Made by a program: the position numbers and the translations under genes. The notes under the pieces were generated by a model. It did not search any database. It was not told the DNA's origin and saw nothing but the letters and a program-made list of their open reading frames with translations. Positions 33,293-42,997 of a stretch of 46,065 nucleotides of DNA are shown one piece after another (position 1 is the stretch's first letter; each line of letters starts with the position of its first letter). Source of the DNA: Terramyces sp. JEL0728 (Eukaryota; Chytridiomycota; Chytridiomycetes; Rhizophydiales; Terramycetaceae); the NCBI GenBank assembly GCA_027603945.1, contig JADIIU010000103.1, forward strand, positions 1 to 46,065, read 5' to 3'.

Positions 33293-35253
33293 ATGAAGCA
33301 GAATCCCGTTAACAAACCGAGTAGCGAAGAAGAAGACAAAACAATAAATCCAGTGTGGGGATTCGATCCGAGTGCATTATTATCAAAAGTTGTCTTTCCA
33401 AACGACAAGGATGAATACAGGATTCGACATTCGCATTCCGCACGTGTGGTACAGTCCCATTAATCTAGCTTGCAATCAAACGAATTCCAATCGAGCAGGT
33501 TCCTGATAAATTGACTGTGGGAAATGTGTATATCTTTGGTCCTGGTATGCAGAAGAACAAAGAGTTGACAGAGCATGAAATCAAAGAAAAAGTTACTACG
33601 CAAATCCAGCAAGATCAATTAACCAGGTCTGCTGCTTGCCTGACTATTCAAGCATGCTTCAGAGGATGGGCTACGAGAAAGCGTTATATAACTATCATTA
33701 ATACCATGATTTCCAATAAAACTCATCGAGATGGAGCTTTGGCCGATAGCCAGCTGCCAAAAGTCGATAATCTGGTCATTCAGGCAATTAGTTCGTAACA
33801 ACAGGAAAGCCTAAGAAAAAAGTATGTCGGCTACTGTGTACTATTTGACAAAGCAGGGATAATTCCACCACCAGATTTCCCCCAGTTCTGTGCTGCCAAG
33901 ATTCAATCAATGTGGAAAAGGTTAGTAGTACAGAGAGCGTACAAGAAATTCATATTGAAAAGCCAGTTAAAGGATAAAGTCACGCCAGCGAGGAAATCAC
34001 TTGTCGATGCTGTGGAAGGAGTGGAGCAGTTCCTAAACTTTGTCACTCAAAAAGTAGTCCCGGATCAATCGTTGGAAAAATGTGTGCTGATTATTCAGCG
34101 AGCGTGGAAGAGATACTATGTAACAGCAAGATAACCTAGAATACCAGAATTTACCTGTTTTACAGAGACTTGATTAAGATCAGAGAGAATGGAGATCCAG
34201 CAGACATGCTAAAGTATATCAATCCTAGAGAAGCCAACATTATCGACAAAAGTTTGGCTATCCATGTTCGGTTTAGGCTGGGAGGAGTATCATATTTTAA
34301 TTTATAGACTAAATTCCCACCAACTATTTTTTACAAAATATTTGTCCACAAGAATTTGGTTGATATCAACTCATTCGCTCCAAGGAACTACACGCTCAAC
34401 GAGTGCAAGTTAATGCTTCCAAAAGCAAAGTTTACAAAAGTAGGACCTCTACCAAAAAAGAAACCGGGAGGTATTTCAGGATTGACTTAGATGAATGGTA
34501 TTCTAGAATGGAAATGAATGAATGGCGGCCAGTACTTGACCAAGTAACAGCATTTAACACCAGTCGTTAAAATACACTCCACATAGAACTGTAAGCGAAA
34601 AGCCAGAATCCACAAAGTTCCATTACTCACAACTATGTAGAAAGGAAGACCTTGCAAAGCGACGCAAAGAAAAGAAACTGCAATGGATGCGTAAATTGTA
34701 TGCTATTGGCCAAGAAGCAATAGAAATCGAAAAACATTTACAAGAAGAAAAGCAGAAAAAGGAATTGGCAAAGCTAAAGGGAGAGGAAATGCCTGAAACG
34801 ATGGAAAAGAAAGAAACCAGGGCAAAAGTAGGATGGCTGGATCTACAAAAAGGATTAGAAATTGAATTTAAAAAGAAAGCCAGAGTATTTTCGTCTAATT
34901 TAGAAAGTAGAAAGCACAGATGAAGAAATGGATAGAATTATAAAGGAGATTGAGCAGCAGGAAATAGACACCAAACTAATTGGGTGGACAAGTATTTACT
35001 ACTGATAGTAGAAGGGCTAGATTTTGATACTTACTACGCCAATTGGATTAGCTTGGCAGCAACTGGAACCAGCGACAAGGAAGCCATTCACATGACATAC
35101 AATAATATGGCAGAGTCTTACAACGGAAGCGATATCAATGACATTCCCCCAACCGAATTTACTTTTAATGTAGAAACAATATTACCCGAATTGCCCGACA
35201 AGTCTATGCGATCGCAAAGGTCAATCGAAAATCTATTTCTTACCCAGCATTAG
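33293..35253 (+). CDS. MFI: MFI/C11orf65-like IQ-motif protein
   Basis: 599 residues from nine exons. Introns 33449-33468, 33784-33804 (GC-AG), 34120-34139, 34287-34307, 34471-34490, 34544-34563, 34885-34903, 34992-35011 (19-21 nt). The N-terminal half has calmodulin-binding-type IQ segments (ACLTIQACFRGWATRKRY, AAKIQSMWKRLVVQRAY, VLIIQRAWKRYY). The C-terminal half matches human C11orf65/MFI: LKYINPREANIID, IHVRFRLGGTKFPPTIFYKIF, a WYSRMEMNEWRPV block, KRRKEKKLQWMRKLY and GLDFDTYYANW. Animal MFI has been linked to mitochondrial fission and is testis/cilia-associated. The N-terminal IQ extension makes it longer than the human protein. Function here is inferred. Confidence 0.87.
33784..33804 (+). 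other. Candidate GC-AG ultrashort intron in MFI-like gene
   Basis: 21 nt beginning GCAATTAG and ending CGTAACAACAG, phase 0, with an in-frame TAA. Removal joins VIQ to ESLRKKYV in the same frame. The only frame-preserving GT-AG alternative would be 30 nt, outside the size class. Confidence 0.6.
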
Positions 35254-35285
35254 TATAATTCAAAATACAAAACATTTATATTTAA

Positions 35286-36420
35286 TTAATCCCAACCATC
35301 CCAATCTTCTTTTGCATCTGTAACAGATTCAACGCCGAAATCGGTGCTGGATTCTTTTGCTTCCACCATATCATAACTTGAACCGGATTGGTCGTCTCTA
35401 GAGATAGTCAAATCTTTTTCTTGTACTTTGCTGACTTTGGTTTTAACTTGGATTTTATCGCTGTCAGAGGGAGAAACTGCCTCTGATTTGGATTCTTCAG
35501 TAGCAGGAGAAACTGCTTCTGATTTGGATTCTTCAGTAACTTCTGGAGGTATTTCATGTTCTGGCTGAGGTTCTGGCTGAGGTTCTGCCTGTTCTTGAGG
35601 GACAATTGATTCCATTTGAATGGATTGATGTGGAGTGTCTTCATCTGAAGACCATGCTACATCATCATCTGCAGCTGCTTGGTTGATATCTCCACTCATT
35701 AATAATTCCCTAGCAGCTTGTTGTCGCTCCAACTCAGATATTTGAAAGAAATATCGTAACCAAAAGTCTTCATCTTTGATCTTGCGAGGAACTGCTATTA
35801 ATCATTATTACCTAGCTCAGCCATTAATTTCTTGATTTCTGGTTGTTGAGATACTATCCCTCCAATCTTTCCTGCATGTGCAATTTGGTCGAAATCCTTT
35901 TGGAACTCGCTGAACCGTTCGGCCAGGTCTGGGGTTTCTAGAGGGTCTTTTAAATAGGTATTTTCATCCAACCCAACTTGCAGTTTCATTGATTCCATTC
36001 GGTCAACACTTTGTTAATATTCAAATACATTGACTGGGATTTGGTGACAACCCGTTTCGGATTAGCAAATAGATTAGATATTCCTGTTCCTAACTTTGTA
36101 ATTCCTTCAAAAGCAAGCTGCTCTGCCTTTTCTGCGTATTCATCTATTGTGTTTACAACCGACTCGTTCTTGTCATCACTTGTTTCGCTATCCTGTAATA
36201 AATCCTTGGCCAGCGTTTGTCCAGCATCAGCCAGATTTTTAATGTCTCCAGCCAACTCTGTTAAATCTTCCTTTAATACTTGTCCAACTTGTTCTGAAGT
36301 TTGTTTAACGGCGTTAATGATGCCGCTCCATGATAAATTCCAACTTGTAGGTTCTGCTTTCTGCGTTTCTGTAGAATCAGAGGACTCTGTAGATGCAGCT
36401 AAATCAAAGTATACGTCCAT
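35286..36420 (-). CDS. BSD-domain protein (BSDC1-like)
   Basis: 364 residues with introns 36009-36028 (ending AAG) and 35792-35811 (20 nt each). The N-terminal ~200 residues are helical with repeated amphipathic stretches (GIINAVKQTSEQVGQVLKED, ITKLGTGISNLFANPKRV). The BSD domain follows and is completed across intron 2: AELVPRKIKDEDFWLRYFFQISELERQ, with the diagnostic FW pair. The C-terminal third is acidic and disordered with tandem ESKSEAVSP repeats and ends KEDWDGWD. Cytosolic BSD proteins of this layout (BSDC1, synapse-associated protein type) have no well-defined biochemical role. Start at the first ATG in frame. Confidence 0.85.
35470..35545 (-). repeat. Short coding tandem repeat in BSD protein
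   Basis: The segment encoding TEESKSEAVSP occurs twice in a row (SPATEESKSEAVSP). It is preceded by a PQPEPQPE-type stretch. This is a recent-looking expansion in the disordered tail. Confidence 0.6.
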
Positions 36421-36497
36421 TATTTGCTTGTGTAAATTGGCGCAAAGCAAAAAGTCAAACGAAAACCATTTATATTTAACTTTAACGACAACCCAAC

Positions 36498-37104
36498 TTA
36501 AATTTTAACTATGTGACAACCCAGTAATCCCTTTCCCTCCCAAGGAGCAGGAGTAACGAATACTGATTTCTCCACTCCTTCTCTCACGAGTCGTATTCTT
36601 ACAGGTTGATTTAGCTGAGACGGAAGCTCCTTGGCAATCAAAGTCAATGGGTCTGGAGAGTCGATATTTACCTTGCCAAATTCTGTAATTAAATCTCCCC
36701 GTAACAACCCAGCGATATTTGCAGGAGAATCTGGAGCGACACCGTTAATCTTGGCAAAAGCAACTGGCTTTTCAACCTGCAGCGCCATTGGCTGTTCAGT
36801 TTTTGCTGCAGAATGCACTTTTGTTAATGCTTCTTGAATATCATTGATTATTTTTTCCTGATCGTTGTACAATCCTAAATTAATGAAATGTACTTGCTAG
36901 TTGTGATCTGGCTTGTCTTATTGCATATACATCGACATCTGCTCTGGGGAATCCCTCGCTGTCAACCAGAGGTGTCTTCATTCCAACTTTATGCGAACGT
37001 AAAATAGCTTCAAATTCTTGGATTTGTGATTCAATGTGTTCCTTTTGTTTAATCAATTGATTTGCACTTTCAACAGTCTGGTTTAATTGTGGATTTAAAG
37101 TCAT
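36498..37104 (-). CDS. PSMD9: Proteasome assembly chaperone PSMD9/Nas2 (p27)
   Basis: 195 residues with one 19-nt intron (36875-36893). N-terminal coiled-coil helices (QLIKQKEHIESQIQEFEAIL), then [35 protein letters not shown], highly characteristic of Nas2, with the intron inside QLA/RLYND. The C-terminal PDZ domain has PVAFAKINGVAPDSPANIAGLLRGDLI. Nas2 escorts the Rpt4-Rpt5 pair during 19S base assembly. I chose the ATG at 37104 by homology. An in-frame ATG at 37179 would add 25 hydrophobic residues and lie 18 bp below the biotin-ligase stop. Confidence 0.93.
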
Positions 37105-37197
37105 TGCAAGGGGTTTAAAGTTGCAAGCTTCAGCAAAAATTGTCAGAAAATGTAAATTGGCGTGGAAGACAGCGAGCATACTCTCGTAGCAAGTTTA

Positions 37198-39067
37198 TTA
37201 CTTTTTGACATAAATCAGCCCTTTGAGCATGTCAAACGAATTTCCATCTGGCTGCAAAGATATGATAGCTCCTTGATTAGTTTTGGCTTTCAAGAACCCG
37301 CTTTCGTCCAACCCTCTAATTGTACACTCTGTGATTTTCCCTTCTGCATCTTCAACATTTACCAATTGATTGGTATGAAGCCAATATTTGTAGTATCTTT
37401 CGCGGAATGGACCAAAAACATCTTCAATGCCGATATAACCAAGCAATTCGGTGTAAAGTAGTTCAAACTCTGATAGAATGGAAGCCAGTATCATTTCCAT
37501 TTCAATCTTGTTTAAAGTTAAATCTTGCAGACAGACTGAGGGCTTGCTATTCAACACATTCAGCCCACAACCAACAGTCAAAGCAAAGGATTTTTGAAAG
37601 AATTCAGAGGTGATAAGGATCCCACCAATCTTTTTCAGACCATCTTTTGTTTTGGCATAGATATCATTTGGCCATTTCAGGCAAACATCAAGATCTTCAC
37701 ATTCCCTTGTCTTTTTGATGCCTCGGACTACAGACAATCCAAATAAATACTGTATAAATATTACAGAGGACATGTTTGTATGGATCAGTCGCATGGAGAA
37801 TTGCAAACAACCTTTCTGGGAAATCCAAGAGTTTTTGCCTCTGCCTAATATATTAGAAAAAAAGAACCTTTTCCTGCAGACTGCTGGGCTGCCAAGAACA
37901 CTGATCCACTTGGTAGAATGTTTGCAAACGTTGGATTTCAAAGTTAACAACGAATTACTTTTCAATCAAGATTTGGGTTGAAGATGTGAGTTCCGAGAAT
38001 AGCAAGACTTTACCGAATGTTGGATATGCATTAAATTCGGACAAATATTTCTGGAATTTCTTGATGTCAAAGGAAGTGTGTTTATCTTGATGAAAAAGAA
38101 GCAGTTCGCTATTTCCTTCTTCCAAATCTATCGGTTTCTCAGCAATTAACCACTCGGAAACAGCGTCTTCAATCACTGGAATCCCGTCCTTATTTTTGTG
38201 TGCTGATGCTAAAAATTGACTTTGCAGGAACCATTGGCCATCCCGGTTCAGTGCAGAAATCCAAATTGGATGACTTGTCGCTTCCTGGCCAAACACCTCA
38301 TCTATTTTCAACCCTAATCTTTGTAATATGTTGGAGAATAATTTGTATCTCTTTTGTTCAAAGTTCAATATTTCTGGATAGATTTCTGTCAGAATGTCCA
38401 AATCTCCCTTCTTTTGATCATCCTTCTGCATACTAGACATTTGTTCTTTAAGCAAGTCGCTCGATACCTCCAAGTGTGGTCCAAGCACAATCGATTTTCC
38501 CTTTCCAATAGTTGTTTCGACTATCGCAGGTTCGTTATTCAAAGTGTATCTTGCCAAAACTGTTGCATCAGAAGATTCACTCAAATGGAAGCTTGGACCT
38601 CCATTTACATAGACCTTGAGTGTATCGTCAGCAGTCTTTATTTCAACTGCAGCGCTTCCCTTTTCTGTATTGTATTCAAACCCTTTGACGATACATCCTC
38701 TTGCAACCGCTGGACAGAGTTGGAGTGGTCTATCTCCTACTACCTCATATAAATGCCTTCCCAGTTCAAATTCTACTCTGTTGCATGCAAAATAAGCTCC
38801 CCCACAAATCCCAAGATATTTTCCGCCATTCTTGACATAATTCTTGATTTTGTTGATTCCTTTGTTTCCTAGTGATTCTAAAAACAGCAAATCTCTTCCC
38901 CCTGGCATTACAATCAAACTTGTAGATTCTTCGAATGGCGAATTAATCAACGTTGCAGGATCGACCGGAATCACATCATACGAATTGCATAATAGTTTCT
39001 TTAGTACTTTAATCAGTGGTTGCTGAAGGGAAGTAACCCCAGGTCCATCATAAATTAAAACATTCAT
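37198..39067 (-). CDS. BPL1: Biotin-protein ligase (Bpl1 type)
   Basis: Attaches biotin to carboxylases. 608 residues in the fungal two-part layout. An N-terminal glutamine-amidotransferase-like domain (MNVLIYDGPGVTS, VMPGGRDL, YLGICGGAYF) is followed by the ligase (FSELTSSTQILIEK, QQSAGKGRGKNSWIS, LKWPNDIYA, VGCGLNVLNSKPS) and a C-terminal SH3-like part. Two introns: 37939-37958 (20 nt, GT start but ending AACTTTG) and 37845-37867 (23 nt, donor GTTC, ending ATATTAG). Intron 1 contains an in-frame TAA and joins IEK to NPTFANILPSG. Total length is divisible by three only with both removed. The start codon is 6 bp from the divergent RUS gene start. Confidence 0.95.
37939..37958 (-). other. Candidate non-canonical GT-TG ultrashort intron in BPL1
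   Basis: 20 nt on the minus strand, starting GTAATTCG and ending TTAACTTTG. Exon junction AA/A gives Lys then NPT. No AG lies nearby in a usable frame; the first AG-ended alternative (50 nt) would remove conserved ligase residues. It closely resembles the ODC intron at 13866-13886. Confidence 0.7.
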
Positions 39068-39073
39068 TTGAAA

Positions 39074-40210
39074 ATGATCTTTGAGGAAACCCGAAATCTA
39101 GGGTTGTTCCAAGAGACATTCAAATTCAAACCAAACACTATTCCTAACCAAACTGTATCTATATATAATCGCCTCTATTCACTAGTACTACCGAGGAATT
39201 ATCCAGATTCAGTTTCAGATGATTACCTGACTTTTCAAATTTGGGATACGCTGCAAGCACTATCGTCATACTTGAGAGGAATGCTCTGCCAGCAGCAGAT
39301 ACTTTCAGGATTAGGAGTAGGTAAACAAGATGCGCTGGTATCCACCGCCGCCATCAATTGGATGCTGATGAATGGATTCTCAATGCTAGGCGGAATACTA
39401 TTCGCATTTAACACTTCGCAAAAGTTTGGAACTGATCCCAAGACTTGGAGGTTGTTTGCGGATGTAATTAACGATGTTGGATTAACTCTTACAATGTCTG
39501 CCCCGCTATTTGGAAATTGGTTTGTGTATGTTGCTTGTTTAGGGTCGATCTGCTCGGCTGTATGCGGGGTAGCTGCTGGTGCTACCAAGACTGCAATTAC
39601 CCAGCACTTTAGCAAGTATCAGACTGGCGGTGTTTTAGCTGATGTGTACGCAAAAGAAGGAATTCAAGAAACGATAGTCACACTCATTGGATTGCTGTCG
39701 GGGACTTTATTATCCAATTTCATTACACAGCTGTACATTCAATGGATCATCTTTACAGTTCTAACTATATTTCACGTGTATGCGAATTACAAAGCCGTGA
39801 CAAGCTTATCTTTGAAAACACTGAATACGCAGCGATTATATATTATCATCAAGCACTATTCAGATACAAACATAATCTTAACCCCCAAGCAGGTGTCTCA
39901 AAGGGAGATTGTTTTGTCATTATTCCGCACCCCAACTCGAATTGGAATCCCGCTGCATGAAGCAATCAAAGGGAACGAGTCTTGGTTTGTCAAAGAATGC
40001 AGAACTAAACCAAAGTTCCTAAAAATCCAAGGCAATGTCCTCGTTCATTCCAGAGCTTCTTCAGTTGACCTTGTCGAGTCATTCTATTCCGTACATCTAG
40101 AGGAAGATTTCAAGACTTTTCTAGATTTACTGATCAAAGAAGAATGGATGGTTGATCAAGTTGAATTGGAGATTGACGAAGGATGGCGCTTTGAGTATCC
40201 AAATGCTTAG
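39074..40210 (+). CDS. RUS/DUF647-family protein (RUSF1-like)
   Basis: Intronless, 378 residues. It matches the root-UVB-sensitive/DUF647 family: LPRNYPDSVSDDYLTFQIWDTLQALSSYLRG, then GVGKQDAL.STAAINWML..G.SMLGGILFAF, KTWRLFADVINDVGLTL, and several hydrophobic helices (WFVYVACLGSICSAVCGVAAGATKTAI, LIGLLSGTLLSNFI). Human RUSF1 (C16orf58) and plant RUS1/2 share this core; the biochemical role is unclear. The ATG at 39074 lies 6 bp from the divergent BPL1 ATG, so the two promoters must overlap coding sequence. The TAG stop is directly followed by AATAAA. Confidence 0.9.
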   Translation: MIFEETRNLGLFQETFKFKPNTIPNQTVSIYNRLYSLVLPRNYPDSVSDDYLTFQIWDTLQALSSYLRGMLCQQQILSGLGVGKQDALVSTAAINWMLMNGFSMLGGILFAFNTSQKFGTDPKTWRLFADVINDVGLTLTMSAPLFGNWFVYVACLGSICSAVCGVAAGATKTAITQHFSKYQTGGVLADVYAKEGIQETIVTLIGLLSGTLLSNFITQLYIQWIIFTVLTIFHVYANYKAVTSLSLKTLNTQRLYIIIKHYSDTNIILTPKQVSQREIVLSLFRTPTRIGIPLHEAIKGNESWFVKECRTKPKFLKIQGNVLVHSRASSVDLVESFYSVHLEEDFKTFLDLLIKEEWMVDQVELEIDEGWRFEYPNA

Positions 40211-40296
40211 AATAAAATTACTGGCCACCTTGTAATTTTATCTGTAGTGCCAGAGATGTATTACTGAGGATACCACCTTGGTCTAATTCTTTACAC

Positions 40297-40312
40297 AGTC
40301 CCACATGGGACT
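40297..40312. repeat. Short palindrome AGTCCCA/TGGGACT
   Basis: 7-bp arms separated by two bases, between the RUS gene and the TPR-MBL gene. It again contains TCCCA/TGGGA. It could be a dimeric transcription-factor site 75 bp before the next ATG. Confidence 0.45.
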
Positions 40313-40386
40313 CTGATCTAATTCAGCAATCATGGATTTGGGGGCAAACTTAGGCTCGACTATTTTTGCCATTTTTCCATTTCGAA

Positions 40387-41877
40387 ATGGAATGTTGTTT
40401 AAACTACTTTGGTTTCCAAAACGATGAATCAATGAACAAGCTCCTGCCGTCTGATATAGAAGACGATACTCTGCCTTATGCTTATTCACCTTCTTTTCCT
40501 GCTGAAAATTTACAAAATATAGTTGAAGCAAGGGGAAACGGAAACAGAGCTTTCGAACAAGGAGACTGGAAAAACGCAATAATAGAGTATACAAGGGGAT
40601 TGGACTGCTTTGATAACGCAAACGAATTTATTATACAGAACGAAAATACTGGGACTCAAAACGAAAACTCTCCAATAATTATTTTAACTTTGCTGCTGTC
40701 AAACAGAGCTGCAGCATATTTAAAGACAAATGCGTACGATAAGGCTTTATACGACGCAAGAGGGATTATTAAATATCGTCCGGACTGGGTCAAAGGATAT
40801 TTCAGAAAAGGTTTCTTGCTTTTAATTTCAGGAGAAGCATTAGTTGGATTAAGAATATTTCATGCTAGTCTGGAAGCATACAAGATGGCGCTCTCATTAG
40901 TAGTTAACACTAATTTTAGGATCCAGGAAACCCAACAATTGAAAATAGAATAGAAAAAGCACGATATTATATTGAGGACGAGTCAAATGGCAAAAGATTA
41001 TTAATTTAGATTTGGAAATACACCAGCTATTGCCTGGGCGTGAAATATGCCACTCGTCATACCTAGCTCCAATCCAATCTCTTATTTTCGAAAACGGGGC
41101 TAAACCAATGAGGAATTTCATTTATCTGGTTGCAAACAAATCTAGTAGAGAATGTATATTGATTGATGGGTGTTGGGATATCGACGGAATACTAAAATAC
41201 GCCAAAAGTCAAGAGTATTTCCGAATTAACAGCAGCTTAATTATTGTGGCTGCCTTGATAACACACTATCATGTTGATCATGTCGGAGGGATACCGCCGC
41301 CTCCATTTGATAAGGTAATTTTTACTAATCAAGTATCATATAAGAGTAGAAGGGATATCAAAACTACTGCGCAAGTTACCACACATCAAGGCCTACGCGC
41401 ACGAGTTGGATATTGATAGCATCATTGCAGCTAATCCAGAAATGAACCCATCAGATTTTGTACCAACAAACACAGGATATGAGTTTACGCTTCCAATTGC
41501 AAAGGATTTCAACTCCCCGGCGTGGATACCAGATAAACACATCAAGCAAGTTGAAACAAAGATAAAATTTATGCATACTCCTGGACATACAAATGGCTCC
41601 CAATGTATTCTAGTCAATGAAAATCGGCTATTTACTGGGGATACGTTGTTTATTGGCACTTGCGGCCGAGTGGATTTTCCTGATTCCTGTAAATGCTCCA
41701 TGTTTAATTCATTACAATCCACTCTTGCTAACTTGAAGCCAGAGGTAATTATTGTTAACGCAGGTGGTAGTCTATCCGGGACATCAGTATGGAGGAGATT
41801 TTACTACAATTGGCAGAGAAAGAGTGGAAGGATTCCTGCGAAAGATGGATGAAGACCAATTCGTTAATTTGGTGTAG
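40387..41877 (+). CDS. TPR plus metallo-beta-lactamase (glyoxalase II-like) fusion
   Basis: 470 residues if four introns are removed: 40900-40919 (20 nt), 40990-41009 (20 nt, GC-AG), 41315-41333 (19 nt), 41745-41763 (19 nt). Residues ~40-200 form TPRs (NGNRAFEQGDWKNAIIEYTRGL, LLSNRAAAYLKTNAYDKAL, WVKGYFRKG). The rest is a metallo-hydrolase: LLPGRE, ECILIDGCWDIDGIL, THYHVDHVGG (metal HxHxDH), IRVEGISKLL, HTPGHTNGSQC, FTGDTLFIGTCGR, VVVYPGHQYGG. If the GC-AG intron is not used, TPR translation stops at 41007-41009 and the hydrolase frame has no ATG before its conserved N-terminus. That argues for one fused gene. Two separate genes remain possible. Confidence 0.8.
40990..41009 (+). other. Candidate GC-AG ultrashort intron joining TPR and MBL halves
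   Basis: GCAAAAGATTATTAATTTAG: 20 nt with the usual TTAATTTAG end. Removal changes ESN-stop into ESN-D-LEIHQLLPGRE in frame. The nearest GT donor would make a 28-nt intron and a frameshift. Confidence 0.65.
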
Positions 41878-41899
41878 AATATAATATGTAAACAGTTTA

Positions 41900-42742
41900 T
41901 TACGAAACAACGACGATTTTTTGTTCTGAAAGCGTATCGCTGGCTACGCTGTGTCCTGCCGTCAAATCATTCTTGAATGATGGTGAAGTAAGGTAAATAA
42001 GAGCATGAAGGACACCTTGGAGCGCTGGCTGCGTGTATGCAAGGATAAGCAGAATTGCAGAGTCCTCATAAAAAAGTTGAATAATTGTAGGAACCTGGGT
42101 GACCAAGAGTACGGCTGGATAACACATTGCCCGCAGTATAGCATATCCAGAGAATGAATCATTGGAGAATCTAAATTGTAGGGATTTTACTGAGATTGCC
42201 ACAACAACTGCAGTCGCCACTCCAGCGACGATAGATATGATAATCCACAGATTGCGGGTGATCCACGGCCAGTAACCATTAAACAGCGCTTCGGTGTAGT
42301 AACATGAACCCACCTGAGCATTGAATCCATATCCGTTGACAATCAGTGGTAGGGAGCCAATGATCAACCCCGCACTGGTAGGTGCTACAGTCATCATGAA
42401 ATGAAATTCTTCAGAAATTTGTCTTTTCTGATATAGAGTGTAAATAATGTTGAGAGCTATTGCCAGCACACAAAACATTGTAACATTGGAGAATGCAATA
42501 TAGGCCCATCCAGAAACACCGCACCAAAATCCAGGATATGTTAACCAATTCGACGGTATCTGGCCGATTTGATAAAATATTTCTCCAATCAGTAATGCTG
42601 CTACAAGCTTGGAATTCAATTCGGAGTTTTTTGTTTTCAGTTGAATTGCCACCGCGATTGCACAGAGAACAATACTCAGCACATTGAAGGTGGTCGTTAC
42701 AATCAGCACTCTGTTGTATTCATCATCGCTTAGTGGATTCAT
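41900..42742 (-). CDS. 7TM receptor-like protein, paralog 1
   Basis: Intronless, 280 residues from the ATG at 42742. Seven hydrophobic segments: VLIVTTTFNVLSIVLC, LVAALLIGEIFYQIG, NVTMFCVLAIALNII, SAGLIIGSLPLIV, NLWIIISIVAGVATA, AMCYPAVLLVTQV and ILAYTQPALQGVLHALIYL. A Cys in PGFWC before TM3 and one in GSCYYT before TM5 fit the conserved GPCR disulfide. TM7 QGVLHALIYL recalls cAMP-receptor/Git3-like (class E or fungal nutrient-sensing) receptors. The ligand is unknown; the G-protein link is by family analogy. Confidence 0.72.
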   Translation of the reverse strand: MNPLSDDEYNRVLIVTTTFNVLSIVLCAIAVAIQLKTKNSELNSKLVAALLIGEIFYQIGQIPSNWLTYPGFWCGVSGWAYIAFSNVTMFCVLAIALNIIYTLYQKRQISEEFHFMMTVAPTSAGLIIGSLPLIVNGYGFNAQVGSCYYTEALFNGYWPWITRNLWIIISIVAGVATAVVVAISVKSLQFRFSNDSFSGYAILRAMCYPAVLLVTQVPTIIQLFYEDSAILLILAYTQPALQGVLHALIYLTSPSFKNDLTAGHSVASDTLSEQKIVVVS

Positions 42743-42997
42743 TCCTAGTGTTACCTTCAAAAAGTGAAAAAATAATTTTCGAATGCGGTAATATTACAGT
42801 TGATTTGTGCAAGAATCGAGCAAATCGTCAAGTGATAGAAGCAAATACTCATTTTGGAGCAAGTTTGGCTTAGAGTCTCATATAATTACGGCTGATCTGA
42901 AAACTTAATGCGAGTTACTTGATATTCCATATCCAGAACGTTACGGCACCAGTGCTCCTGCAGTGCTTGAAGAGCAAATTCGTGAACTGCAAATTTA

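Noticed and set aside
40387..41009. TPR protein as a separate gene ending at the TAG at 41007-41009
   Set aside because: The stop lies in a perfect intron-like end (TTAATTTAG), and the downstream hydrolase would have no start codon before its conserved N-terminus. The fusion explains both, though it is not proven.
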